A DNA stretch of 64,000 nucleotides from Sorghum bicolor (Eukaryota; Streptophyta; Magnoliopsida; Poales; Poaceae). The notes beneath the pieces are model-generated. The model was not told the origin of the DNA. It worked only from the letters and a program-made list of their open reading frames with translations, and searched no databases. Below, one piece after another: positions 20,068 through 31,896 of this stretch. Within the stretch, counting starts at the first letter, position 1. The number at the start of each line of letters is the position of its first letter. The stretch covers positions 53,402,049 through 53,466,048 of the forward strand of contig NC_012870.2 in assembly GCF_000003195.3 (NCBI RefSeq), given 5' to 3'. Both the position numbers and the translations under genes were made by a program.

Positions 20068-21531
20068 TCACAGATCGAATTCCGACAGTGCCAAAATCCA
20101 TTTACTGATCCTGCCACTCATGATTGGCATAGACAGCATGTACCAGACCACATTATCCTTGCTAATAACAGTGCATTCGGCCGATAGCAAGTAGTGCCTT
20201 AACTTGGTACAAGAGAAATACAAGCACAAGCATAACTTCTCAATAGCCGAATACCTGGCCTCAGCATCAATCAACCTCCTGCTCAAATAATAAATTACAC
20301 GTTCTTTCCCTTCAAACTCTTGGATTAAAGCCGAACCGATGACCATCCCATCGGTGGACAAATACAATCTATAAGGCTTCCCTTGCTGAGGTGGAATTAG
20401 AACTGGAGGATTCACTAAATAATTCTTGATTTCATCCAGAGCCAATTGTTGTTCTTTCCCCCAAACAAATTCTTGATCGGCCTTCAACTTAAGAAGAGGA
20501 CTGAAAGCACGAATCTTACCAGACAAATTAGATATAAACCTTCTGATAAAATTTACCTTGCCGATCAAGTACTGGAGCTCGGTCTTATTGGTAGGGGTAA
20601 CTATTTTGTTGATAGCATCAATAGATCTTTGACTAATTTCAATCCCCCTTTGATGCACCATGAAACCGAGAAACTGCCCTGCCGATACACCAAATGCACA
20701 CTTATTGGGATTCATTTTCAAACCATGCTTCCTTGTGCACTCTAACACCTTTCGTAGATCGGCAAGATGTTTTGCGAAGTCTCCAGACTTAACCACCACA
20801 TCATCAATATAAATCTCCACCAGCTTACCGATGAACTCGTGGAATATAAAATTCATGGCCCTCTGATAAGTAGCACCAGCATTTTTCAAGCCAAAGGTCA
20901 TGACTATCCATTCAAACAACCCGACATGACCAGGACATCTGAATGCAGTCTTTGGAATATCCTCTTCAGCCATGAATATTTGATTGTATCCTGCATTGCC
21001 ATCCATAAAGCTAATAATCCGATGCCCAGCCGCAGCGTCAACCAGCAGATTGGCAACTGGCATTGGGTATCCATCCATCGGCATAGCTTTGTTAAGATTC
21101 CTAAAATCGATGCAGACCCGAAGCTTCCCGTTCTTCTTGTAAACCGGAACAACATTGAAAATCCACTCGACATATCGACATTGCCGAATAAATTTGGCTT
21201 CAATAAGTTTAGTTATTTCGGCCTTGATATTGGGAAGAATATTAGGATTACATCGGCGAGCTGGCTGCTGATGTGGCCGAAATCCAGACTTGATAGGTAA
21301 CCGATGTTCAACAATCGATCGGTCCAAACCAGGCATCTCAGTATAATCCCAAGCAAAGCAATCTTTATATTCCTTCAACAAATCAGTTAACTGTTGCTTA
21401 CATTTAGGACTTAACTTAGCACTAACAAAAGTAGGTCTAGGCTTATCACCACTACCTATATCTACTTTTACCAAATCATCGGCCGATGTGAACCCCTGGC
21501 CTAACTTTCCATCATCGGCGAACCTATCCAT
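20068..21531 (-). pseudogene. Tat element: reverse transcriptase and first RNase H
   Basis: A 487-codon open segment holds the gypsy reverse transcriptase: PVYKKNGKLRVCIDFRNLN, then FMDGNAGYNQI, FGLKNAGATYQRAM and the catalytic YIDDVVVK. The first RNase H follows (LYLSTDGMVIGSALIQ), where the usual catalytic Asp context is altered, as is common for the degenerate first RNase H of Tat elements. The segment ends at an in-frame TGA (20070-20068), after which the pol frame reads on. It copies retrotransposon RNA into DNA in cytoplasmic particles. Confidence 0.9.
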
Positions 21532-22385
21532 TAAAAACCTTCGTCAGAACCGACTGCTTGGATCGGTGGAATTTCATAATCAGCAACCTTGAGGAAATCC
21601 TTTTCCCAAGCTTCCCCCGAAATACACCTAGTCTTTTCATAGGTATCTGCCTCTGCCGATGCGATGACATAAGAAGAATCTCCTGGAACAATCTCAATTT
21701 TATCACCTACCCACTGAACCAAGCACTGGTGCATTGTAGACGGGATGCAACAATTGGCATGAATCCAATCTCTTCCCAATAGTAAGTTGTAGGCACCCTT
21801 TCCACTGATCACGAAGAAGGTTGTCGGCAAGGTTTTACTGCCGATGGTCAACTCTACGCAGATAGCTCCCTTAACTGGAGACACATTGCCTTCAAAATCT
21901 TTGAGCATCATATCGGTCTTGGTCAAATCCTGATCTTCTTTTCCAAGCTTCCGATACACTGTATAAGGCATGACGTTGATAGCAGCCCCACCATCAATCA
22001 GAATCTTAGTCATCGGCTGACCATCCACTCTCCCTTTGACAAATAAAGCCTTAAGATGTTGCCTTTCATCATCGGCAGGTTTCTCGAAGATGGCTGTCAT
22101 TGGATCCAGAGCCAATTGAGCTATTTGGTCAGAGAACTCCAACTCATCATCACTGGACGGCGCAAGGAACTCCATCGGCAACATAAAGACCATGTTGACA
22201 TCTGCCGATGGACCCTTCCCCTTAGGATCTGGTTGTTGCTGATCCCCAGACTGTCCAGAGTTTTCACCCTTGCTTAATTCTTCTCGCCTTTCACGCTGCA
22301 GCCTTCTCTTTTGTGTCCTAGTCAACCCTTCTGGACACCATGGAGGAAGTTGCTGCCGTCTCAACAATGAATGAAGAACGGGCAA
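21531..22385 (-). pseudogene. Tat element: aspartic protease region
   Basis: This frame overlaps the end of the gag frame and carries the retroviral-type protease. The active site is KILIDGGAAINVMP and the flap and C-terminal strand includes NLLLGRDWIH. The N-terminal part (LTRTQKRRLQRERREEL) is a basic linker. It is out of frame with the gag ORF upstream, so a frameshift, natural or mutational, separates them. The frame ends at the TAA at 21533-21531, which overlaps the start of the reverse transcriptase segment. Confidence 0.82.
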
Positions 22386-24910
22386 TTCCAGTGATCCCTA
22401 TGCCGATTCCACTCCCGCCGGCGTCTTTCTTCTTCCCGGTGATAGTCCTCTTGCTGGCGGCGATACCGATCTTCACGTTGCTGCCAAGTCTCCCGAGGCC
22501 TTCTGTGAGTTATCACAATACCAGATCGGGGAGGCCTCCCTGAGTTAGCTCTCTCCTGGACTAGGCCTTTTCCTTTCGCATCGGCGGTAGTGATTTGATG
22601 CTGAGGATCCACCGATGCACTTCTTTTAGCTGCTTCCGATGTTAAGACCTTGGCCTTTCCCTTAGCATCCAACATGTTTGTTGAGAAAGGATGTTGATCA
22701 ATCTTCATCGGCTTCTGAGCTTTGGAGCTATCAAATTTGATCCTCCCTGACTCTATAGCCGATTGCAGCTGTTGCCTAAACACTTTGCACTCATTGTTGC
22801 TGTGAGAAGTTGCATTGTGCCATTTACAATACTTCATCTTCTTCAACTCCTCAGCCGATGGGATCATATGATTAGGTGACAATTTGATCTGACCTTCCTG
22901 AAGTAGGAAGTCAAATATCCGATTGGCCTTAGTGATATCAAACGCGAACTGATCTGGCTCTTTATGCCCAAAAGGGCAAGACATCGGCTTCTTGTTTTTC
23001 ACCCACTCTGCCAAGCCGATGACCGGTTCTTCATCAGAATCTGAGCTTGCTGCTTCATCAATAGAGGACACCTTCTTGTTCCATGGTCTCTTGGGCTCGA
23101 AAGGTTTGATATCCTGATTAGAAATCCTCTGCACCAAATGACTTAAGCTTTCAAACTCCTGAGATGCATACTTGTCCTTTATGTGCGGCAACAGACCCTG
23201 GAAAGCCAAATCGGCTAGCTGCCGATCATCCAGAACCAGGCTATAGCATTTGTTCTTGACTTCCCGTATCCTCTGCACAAAACCTTCAACCGATTCATCA
23301 TTGTGTTGCCTCAATTTGACCAAATCGGTTATCTTCTTCTCATGGACCCCACAAAAGAAGTATTTGTGGAATTGTTTCTCCAAATCGGCCCAAGTAATCA
23401 CTGAATTGGGAGGTAATGATATAAACCAGGTGAAAGCCAATCCGGACAATGATGACGAGAATAATCGAACCCTTAACTCGTCCCTGTTACCAGCTTCCCC
23501 GCATTGGATGATGAACCTGTTGACGTGTTCCATGGTTGACGTATCATCCTGCCCAGAAAACTTAGTAAAATCCGGTACCTTGTACCGATTTGGAAGCGGG
23601 ATTAAATCATATGCGGGAGGATACGATGTCCGATAAGAGTAAGTGTTAACTTTGGGTTTTATCCCAAATTGATCTCTCATTACTTCAGCAATCTTATCGG
23701 CCCAATAAGCATCGGCATCTTGCCGATGAGGTGGTTGCAGATCTGGCGCCTGCTGGTAAGCTTCCACGTGTCGGTGCGGTGCGTGATCTGCATAGAACAT
23801 TGGATTAATAATTTGTCCCCCAATCTGCGGACCACCGACTCGTTGTGCGCCGATCTGCGGTCTGCCGATCTGCTGGCCTCCCAGATGTTGACCTCCAAAT
23901 TGCTGACCAGCGATCTGTTGTCTGTGATTCATCGGCTGATTGACTGCCCCTTGGTTCTGGAACCTAGGGTAGATCTGGCTTTGCTAGAACCCTGTAGCCT
24001 AATGATTCGGTTGGGGCGTTTGCGGAAAGACTTGCTGCCCAAGCCATCCACAATTAGCATTCATCGGCATGGATCCTACCGATGACTGGAAATTGGGCAT
24101 CATCATTGAATTGATGTACCCTGGTTGAGTCACAAACCTCTATTGCATCAGCATTGAGTCTGCCGATGTATTAGGCATCTGGATCGTCGGAGCTTGAGAA
24201 TTCCCAGTGTAAGGTCTTGCAGTAGTAGTTGTAGTATACTGGGGACTCTGATTCATCGGCATGCTTGGGGGTGCCGATGTCATAGTAGCCTTGCCTCTCA
24301 CATCGGTCGTCTGTGATGTACCCGGTGTTAATTCTGGAGGCATACCATAACCCCACCAGTTAGGAGGAGGAATCGATCCCGACATTGCCGATGCCAACAG
24401 ATCTGTAGCGAGTTTAATCTACCCATCTGAAGTCAGTGGATTTGTCGTCGGCGTAGATCGTGCATTAGTGACTCCTAACGTGCTTGGAGGAAGAGGAATT
24501 TCCGTGCCCGCAGCGGCTGTAGCAGCCGATGGAGCTGTGACTACTGGTGACCCTGGTTGATGGTGAGAGGGGCCCACATAATATGGTGGCAATTGTCCTT
24601 CCTTGAAAGTTCTGGCCACGGCATTGAAAACCGTATTGGACAGCACACCAGCTTGGTTGATCAAGGCACGGTTGATAGCACTATCGACCATCTCTTGAAG
24701 TTTACCAGGATTGGCTTCAAAAGTAACTTGCCGAGGCATCGGCAGCGCATCCTTCTGGATCACCTCGCCGCTCCTGTTTATGCTGAAGGATCTCAGGCAT
24801 TGTTGCTTGTAATCCTCCATGGCTTTAGCAATAGCTTGCTTCTGCTCGTCTTTGAGGCTATCCTCTGTCACGGGGATAACGTTCTCCAAGTCGAACTCAG
24901 TATTCGACAT
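22361..24910 (-). pseudogene. Tat element: gag, interrupted by stops
   Basis: The frame starts at the ATG at 24910-24908 (MSNTEFDLENVIPV) and runs in one frame to 22361, broken by TAG at 24421-24419 and 24142-24140 and further stops just before 23932. The middle is a Gln/Pro-rich linker with QIGRPQIGAQ-type repeats. The C-terminal half (23932-22361, 523 codons open) holds the retrotransposon gag domain, with WADLEKQFHKYFF, and a CKWH-type zinc-binding motif (CKWHNATSHSNNEC). Gag builds the particle that packages element RNA. Confidence 0.85.
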
Positions 24911-24936
24911 GTTGATCTTGACTTTGAATCTTGAAT

Positions 24937-24963
24937 TGGTCCCACCGAGCGTGCCAAAAGATG
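24937..24963 (-). other. primer binding site region of the Tat element
   Basis: On the minus strand the bases just inside the 5' LTR read CTTTTGGCACGCTCGGTGGG, similar to the GGCGCG...GGTGGGACC leaders of related grass elements. Which tRNA primes it was not determined. Confidence 0.5.
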
Positions 24964-25656
24964 TGTTGATGCAAAAGCGGATCTGCAAACACAAAGGGCT
25001 AATACCCGATTTAAACGTTAAGGCGTGCCAGCCGATTTAACCTTACTATCAGCAAAGGTGGTAACTCGAATACTTTGGTCCCGACAACAGCGATGCGCCC
25101 GGATGCCACGGCCAAGAGGTATTCATGCGGAACTTGAGAACACGTCGAGCTTAAGTCGACGAATTCCTAAGAACTCGTAATAATAGGAAAAAAAGGTATG
25201 ACGAAGTCGTCGAAAATAGATGCTAGGATATGAGTAAAAACTGGTGTTTGATTGATTGATAGATTGATTGATCACAAAGCCCTAGGGTCTACATTTATAC
25301 CCTACTCAAAGAGCTACAACCAGACATGACTAGAACTCAAATTCCAAATTAAACAGAATCCGTATGCAAAACGATCTAAATAACTAAGGAAAACGTAAAA
25401 CTATCCTCACGTGACAAACTAGAACACCCCCACAAGCCGATCGGCAACTTCCAGGCTCTCCCTCCGTATCATCGGCAGACTTTCTTGTTATAGCCATCGG
25501 CACAAACACATCACCACCTATGGACTTGGTCACGTTCAACCATCCTTCCATCGGCAATCATCCTCATCGGCAACTCCGAAGATCAAGCACTGCCGTCTTA
25601 CCTTGCCAACCTACATTTTACCAATCATGGACACGTGCCCAAAAACGGTGTCAACA
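24964..25656 (-). repeat. 5' LTR of the Tat element
   Basis: It pairs with 12183-12876. It contains repeated ATCGGCA motifs and a TTGATTGATTGAT short repeat near 25250. Confidence 0.9.
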
Positions 25657-27579
25657 CTTGTCAACAATCCAAAATAGATCAAGTACTTGGGTTCACTAGC
25701 TCATGAATAAACTCATATACATACCACTAGATCAACTAATAATTCAAGCAATAGTGGTAGGTTATGAATTTAAAACTTTTCATTTGTCATGCATGATCCT
25801 ATTGAGCATGTACTATATGCACTAACCGCATACTAGTAAGGAATGAAATGATCATGCACATTACAATGATACCTTTGCTATGTTGGAGAAGAGGATAGTC
25901 ACATAGATTCCAATTCATTTCTCTAATAGCAATGTGAAGTCCAATTAGTAGGCTTGGTGAAGACCAATTATAAATGCCAATTGATAGATCAAATCTTCAC
26001 CCATATGAAATGAAAACCACTTTATGATCAAGTGCACTATGTTGTTGTGGTTGGCTTGCTTCTTCTTTTGACTATTTCTTGCATGAGAGAACTACTAAGA
26101 ATATCACTTAAAATAGCATGACTAGCTCTCTTTTGGGTTGTTGCTTGCTTCCTTGATCAATCCTTTTGATTGCTTCAACTAAGCATCTCAAATGTTCTTT
26201 AGATCACCACTTCCATGTTAGCCTTCCAAGCACCACACTTGGTTTACCCACTCCTCGGGCGGCACGCCCCTCACATAGGGAGAAGTGACCTCTCTCCAAA
26301 GAACCATTCTTGACACTCACTTGAATTGCCTTCGATTGATTGATTCAAGTGATGGACTTAATATGATGGGTAACCATGAATTCTTCTTTAAGTACTTTTC
26401 TTTCTACCAAATGATCTCCAATAGTCACTAGAACTTAAACTTCATCTTCATCTTGAGTTTGATCTTGATCTTCAATTTGAGTACTAAATGTGTACACCAA
26501 GTACATTCCACAATCAAATGACCTTGTACTCATTACTTGTCATGCTTGTAGATCAATTCAAAAACCAAACTTAGGTGCCTCAAATACTTATGATCATGTT
26601 TCCAACTTGAGGACCTTTCAATTGAAGTGACTCTAGCTCAATCTAATAATTGTCACTTTTCTGGCAGATTCTGTACCCTTTAAAGAAATATCTATAGCTC
26701 ACAATGTACAGATCCAAATACCACGAAATTTGGTGGAGATGTGATTCGCTAAGTCATCTAGCAGCTGTAAAAAGTTGAGCTTCATTTGACTTTTAGATTA
26801 CTACCAGATTTCAATTCTTCCACCACTGCTACATGCTGAAAACTGCTGCACTATAGCTGATAAGATCCACTCCAAAACTGAAGTATGACTTATCCACTTC
26901 TCATGAAATTTCTACAGCATCTTTTATGATAATTGTACAGCATTCATACCAAATTTCAAGCCATTCCAAATTAGATTTTATCACTTAAACTCAGACCTGA
27001 TCACTGCTAGCTCAGTTTTTCAAAAATGGACAGATTTCAAGCAATTGAGCTATGCTTCTTCAAATTGAATCAAACTTGAAATAGACTCGTTTGAATACTT
27101 TCACAAGACATGAATCCATTCAATCCACTTACTAAATATTATCTTATGAACTTATCCAACCCAAATCAATCCAAACTTGATTACTAATCATTTAATCCAT
27201 TCAATCATCTTATAGCAAGCAACATTGCATATTTATATCCTATTCAATCAACTCATATGCACCCAAATGAATGTGATCAATAAAGATATATCTTGGTTAG
27301 CTCATGATCATCCAATTTGCAAGCTTCAACTTAAGTATTTACAAGCCATCAAATAATCCAATAAGTTACCACAACTTGAATATTTGCACTTGTATGTTGT
27401 AGCACATTTGGACTTCACTATCTTGTCATGGCATTGGGTTTGGATGTGCACTAAGCTTCAATACTTGACTCAATCATATGATGAACAATATAGAATCAAT
27501 TGAATCAAGCCTCCAATGCCGATGGTACCTACACACATTCATCCACTTTTTGATGGTACCCAAACTAGTTTGGGTCCTC
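25657..27579 (-). other. non-coding internal region of the gag-only element, after gag
   Basis: AT-rich sequence between the gag stop and the nested Tat element. No protease, integrase or reverse transcriptase motif could be read in any frame. Together with 10827-12182 it makes up the whole post-gag interior. Confidence 0.5.
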
Positions 27580-29406
27580 TCAAGTTAGGAGAACATACTT
27601 AGGCATAGACTTAGTATGAATAGCGGGATGTTTTGCAACAGCAACCGTAGAGGTACCATCACCATCCTTTCTAAGCATATTATGGTTATCAATTGAAATA
27701 GGCTTAGAACTATTACCTAGGGGACATGAGTGAGCCATGTGTCCCCTTTCCCGGCATAAGTAGCAACTTCGCTTTGATTGAGGCTTTTCTTCCTTGCTCA
27801 TGTGTTGCTTCTCATTGCCTTGCCTCTTGAGAGTTGCTTGAGCCTTCTTCTCAAGCTTGGTAGGACACCTCGAGGCAAAGTGTCCATCATTCTTGCTCAT
27901 CATCTTGGCATCTTGGATTTGCATTGGATGCCTTGATCTTCCACCCCTTCTTGTTTTCTTCTTCTTCATCATCAAGTCACCGTGATGGTTGAACTTGACT
28001 TGAGCTTGGGGCTTCTTTTCTTGCTCAACTTGTGGCTTAGGTTGAGGCTTTACTTGTTGCTTCACCAATTGCTTGGTTGGGCACATTGAGGTGAGATGAC
28101 CCCAAGTGCGACACTTGAAGCACTTGACATGCTTTAGCCTCTCTTCTTCTTTTATCTTCTTGAGCTTCTCTTTGTTTGGGCAACCATTAGCAAGATGTCC
28201 CATTTCATGGCACCGATAGCACATGAAATGAGAGAGCTTCTCTCTTTCTTGTTTCTTCATCTTCTTATCTTGCTTTCTTTTGCCCTTTGTCATTTTCTTC
28301 TCGAAGCCAAGGCCACACTTGTCACCATAGTTTCTTTGAGTCTTTAATATGTGCTCAAAGGTGACTTTTGAGTAGTAGCACCTCTCCAACTTGTTGCTCA
28401 AATTCTTTACTTCACTTTTGAGCTTATTGTTCTCCTTCAAAAGGTTAGTCTCACAAGACATAGAAGTAGAACAAGCATCTAATAGTGAAGAACATGGCAT
28501 AGATAATAAATCATCATAAGAGGTGGATACATGCTTATTTCCTACATCACAAGGGTTAGTAACAATACATGATTGATCATTTGACCCAAGTGATGAGCTC
28601 TCACTAGTTTTAATTTCTTCATTGGAAAGCTTCTTAGTGAGAAAAGCATGATCTTTAACCAAGTTGTCATGAGCAACACAAAGTTCCTCATGAGCCAATT
28701 TTAGCTTCTCATGTGAACAAGTAGTAACATAAAGTAGATGCTTTTGTTGTTCACATGTGGTCTTTAGAAATGAGTTTTTATTTTTCAATTTACTTATTTT
28801 AGCCATCTCATTTCTTAAAGCTTTGGTGAGTCTACATACAAGCTCAAAATTTGGATCATCACAATCAACAATCACACCTCCAATAGATACCTTGTCGTCA
28901 CCGTGAGACATGGAGGAATGTGATGAAGTGGATGAGCTTGTAGAAGCATCACTCTCATAGCCATCATCTTCATCTTCACTTGACCATGAGGTGGAGCAAT
29001 CCTCCACAACCACCTTGTTGTGGTCATGCTCAACAACCTCATGTATCTCCACCTTTGGTTCCTCCTTTTTGAACTTGCCATCATCCCATGTGGAGGAATC
29101 ACCGAAGGTGTGTTTGATAGACTCCCACATTTCATATGCGGTTCCTTTGGAGTTTATCCTATCAAACAACTCAAAGCTCAAAGATTTCATTAGATAACAA
29201 TAAGCTTCACAATCAAGTTCAAAGAGAACCTTTTGAGCTTTGGTGAGATTCTTATGGTCCAAGTTGTGTGTGAGACCATTAGTGACAATCCACCAAAATT
29301 TAGATCCCTTTGCACGAAAATGATCAAGCATGTGATTTTTCCAAAGTGCAAAGTTTGTGCCATCAAAAATGTGTGTCTCACAATCATCATTCCCACTAGA
29401 CGCCAT
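27580..29406 (-). CDS. intact copia-type gag protein of the gag-only element
   Basis: A 608-residue open frame. The ATG at 29406-29404 is chosen because MASSGNDDCETHIFDGTNF starts the usual gag fold and lies about 50 bases after the primer site; the frame is open further upstream only into the LTR. The N-terminal gag domain reads FALWKNHMLDHF and later AYEMWESIKHTFGDSS. Then follow an acidic, Ser-rich linker, a coiled coil, and zinc knuckles of CX2CX4HX4C type: CYRCHEMGHLANGC, CFKCRTWGHLTSMC and CYLCRERGHMAHSC. A fourth is degenerate (KNDGHFASRC). The frame is unbroken although the element has no pol, suggesting the protein was kept for packaging with help from another element. Confidence 0.85.
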   Translation of the reverse strand: MASSGNDDCETHIFDGTNFALWKNHMLDHFRAKGSKFWWIVTNGLTHNLDHKNLTKAQKVLFELDCEAYCYLMKSLSFELFDRINSKGTAYEMWESIKHTFGDSSTWDDGKFKKEEPKVEIHEVVEHDHNKVVVEDCSTSWSSEDEDDGYESDASTSSSTSSHSSMSHGDDKVSIGGVIVDCDDPNFELVCRLTKALRNEMAKISKLKNKNSFLKTTCEQQKHLLYVTTCSHEKLKLAHEELCVAHDNLVKDHAFLTKKLSNEEIKTSESSSLGSNDQSCIVTNPCDVGNKHVSTSYDDLLSMPCSSLLDACSTSMSCETNLLKENNKLKSEVKNLSNKLERCYYSKVTFEHILKTQRNYGDKCGLGFEKKMTKGKRKQDKKMKKQEREKLSHFMCYRCHEMGHLANGCPNKEKLKKIKEEERLKHVKCFKCRTWGHLTSMCPTKQLVKQQVKPQPKPQVEQEKKPQAQVKFNHHGDLMMKKKKTRRGGRSRHPMQIQDAKMMSKNDGHFASRCPTKLEKKAQATLKRQGNEKQHMSKEEKPQSKRSCYLCRERGHMAHSCPLGNSSKPISIDNHNMLRKDGDGTSTVAVAKHPAIHTKSMPKYVLLT

Positions 29407-29443
29407 CCTCTCAGGTCGGTGAAGACCACAAATGAGAGACCTA

Positions 29444-29455
29444 GCTCTGATACCA
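29444..29455 (-). other. initiator-Met tRNA primer binding site
   Basis: TGGTATCAGAGC on the minus strand, two bases from the end of the 5' LTR. This is the standard plant primer site for initiator Met tRNA. Confidence 0.9.
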
Positions 29456-29457
29456 CT

Positions 29458-31896
29458 TGAAGGGTCGAGATGGCGGACTAGAGGGGGGGGTGAATAGTCC
29501 TTTCTAAAATTTATCGCGCCGGCTAACAGAAACAAAAGCGGAATTAAAACTATCGGTCTAGCCAAGACTACACCCCTCTATCTAAGTTCTCTAGCACCTT
29601 GAAAACATCCTAAACAAGCAAAGGTGCTACCTTAGCAAGAGCTCACCTAACCAATTCTAGGAGCAAGGTCACACAAACCTATACAACTAGTACTTTGCAA
29701 ACCGGGGGAGCTCCTACTCAAACTAGTGACGCAAAGCGCACAAAGCCTAAGCTCACTAGCAAGCTCAATAATAAGGCAACTAATGCCAAACTAGAGAGCG
29801 CAACTTACTTAGCTACACAAGCTAAGCAATGTGACTAACAAGGTTACACAAACCAAATTAGTCACGCAAGGGAACTACTTCTAGCTACACAGGCAAGAAG
29901 GTAACTAGCAAGCTACACAAGCTAACTAATTACAAGAGCAACTACACAAACACAAGTATATGAATGTAAGAATAAGCTTGTGTTAGGGACTTGCAAACCA
30001 ACAAGAAGAACAATGTTGACACGATAATTTTCTCCCGAGGTTCACTTGGTTGCCACCAAGCTACGTCCCCGTTGAGACAAGCTCCAAGGTTGCCGCCGGT
30101 CCTCTTGCTAGTGGTGACCCGCAAGTCACACTCTCCCACGTGGAGTGCTTACCACAAGCTCTAGCACTTGACCCGGCCGGACCACTTGTCGCTCTTCACG
30201 TCTCGCTCAACTAGAGTTGCTCTTCGCGATCCCCGCGGGGTGAGCACCGTACCCCTCACAATCTCTTCTCCAGAGCACCGCACAATCTCTTTGCGTGCTT
30301 CAACGGAGTCACAAGCCACCAAGCCGTCTAGGAGGTGGCAACCCCCAAGAGTAACAAGCACCACCGGCTTGCAACACGAACACCTAGTGCCACTCGATGC
30401 AATCTCTCAATGCAACGCACTAGAATCACTCACTCGCTATTGATTCGCACTCTTGCAAGCACAAGTGAGTTAGAGGCTTTCCTAGCACTCCCTAAGCAAG
30501 GACACTAAGTCCCAAGGGTGCTCAGCACCAGCCAAGGCCGGCCACCACTTCTATTTATAGCCCCAAGGGCTAAACTAGTCGTTGCCCCTTCACTGGGCAA
30601 AACACGTGGGCACCGGACGCTCACGGGGAGCCACCGGACGCTCAACCCCCAGCGTCCGGTTCTAAGGCGTCAGCCACGTGTCACTAGCCGTTTGAACTCG
30701 ACCGTTGCCGCCAACGGCTACTGCACACGCGCGCCTGGACAGCACCACCGGACGCTCTACTGTGTCACACCGGACGCGTCCGGTGCTCACCGGACTCGTG
30801 CGCAGAGAGCTACGCAAACTCGCAGGGTCACCGGACGCAAGCCACCGGACGCACCCTGAGCGTCCGGTGCTCACCGTTCAAAAACACCTCGCGCGCACTC
30901 GGTGACGTCACGCACCACCGGACGCTCGAACAGTAACCGCCCAGCGTGTGGTGCCAGCGACCGGTGCGCTCTACACACCTGAGCCACAGACACCACACCG
31001 GACGCTCTGGACCAGCGTCCGGTGCTGCCAACACCATCGTCCGGTGAGAAACACTCCCGTGACTTCTCCAAAATTCCCACCGGCGCAATAGAAAATATAC
31101 ACTCAATTTTCTCAAAAGCGCCGAATCCCGCCTCGCAATCTCGGCGAGAGGGAGAGAGGAACCCACACTCCTATCAACCCTAGGAACACCACCTCCTTTG
31201 TAAAGTGTGCCAACACCAACAAGTGTACACCACCATGTGCATGTGTGTTAGCATTTTCACAAACATTTTCCCAAAGGAGTTAGCCTCTCAACTCGCCACG
31301 CCACTTGATCCTAACACGTATGCAAAGTTAGATCACTCAAGTGGCACTAGATGACCGATATGCAAACAAGTTTGCCCCTCTTGATAGTACGGCCATCTAT
31401 CCTAAATCCGGTCATAAACTTCTCTACACACCTATGACCGGTGAAATGGAAATGCCCTAGGTTATACCTTTGCCTTGCGCATTCCATTCCATCTCCTCCA
31501 ATGTTGATGCAACACATGCACCAACCAATCACCAAATGATATGATCCACTTCATATCATCACGTGACCGTATTGGTTCATCGATCTTGACCTCACTTGCT
31601 CTTCACCGTTGCCTCAGTCCATCGGCGCCAAGTCTTGCTCAAGCTTCACCGTCACACGTGGTCCCTCGCTTCAAAGCCTGCGACTTGCCCTTCACTCTGG
31701 CAACCGGTCCATCGAGCCAAGCCTCATCTTGATCTTCTCCACCTTGGTCACATGACTCCATGTCATGTCTCATATGCAATGAGCTCCTCCATCACCACAT
31801 AATCACCTATGGACTAATCTCCTGTGTATCTCACATAAACACTATTAGTCCACCTAAGTTGTCACTCAATTACCAAAACCAAACAAGGACCTTTCA
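29458..31896 (-). repeat. 5' LTR of the gag-only element
   Basis: 2439 bp, minus-strand start TGAAAGGTCC. It lacks the MITE of the 3' LTR and has an extra stretch of about 60 bases near 31117-31178. CCGGACGC and GCGTCCGG palindromes cluster at 30610-31045. Confidence 0.9.

Larger units (their letters stand above)
12183..25656 (-). mobile_element. Tat-lineage Ty3/gypsy retrotransposon carrying an antisense gene
   Basis: The LTRs at 24964-25656 (5') and 12183-12876 (3') start TGTTGATGC and end TCAACA or TCAAAACA in window orientation. They are flanked by the duplication CTTGT (12178-12182 and 25657-25661). Minus-strand gag, protease, reverse transcriptase, RNase H and integrase follow in the gypsy order, with the extra RNase H after the first one that marks the Tat lineage. 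Between integrase and the 3' LTR a spliced gene runs on the opposite strand. About a dozen substitutions separate the two LTRs by eye (under 2%), so insertion was fairly recent. The element sits inside the gag-only element and contains a solo LTR at 16873-18210. Confidence 0.93.
8132..31896 (-). mobile_element. large copia-type, gag-only LTR retrotransposon (host of a nested Tat element)
   Basis: Long terminal repeats lie at 29458-31896 (5') and 8132-10812 (3'). A perfect 5 bp duplication, ACAAA, flanks the whole at 8127-8131 and 31897-31901. Next to the 5' LTR is an initiator-Met primer site; next to the 3' LTR is a purine tract. The only gene is an intact gag (29406-27580). Protease, integrase and reverse transcriptase are absent from the interior once the nested element (12183-25656) is set aside, so the element must have relied on enzymes from elsewhere. 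The primer site and gag type point to Ty1/copia; the sub-lineage is not assigned. Confidence 0.88.

Noticed and set aside
22056..22543. Plus-strand ORFs opposite gag and protease of the Tat element
   Set aside because: Shadows of the minus-strand frames; they lack the splice structure seen in the true antisense gene.
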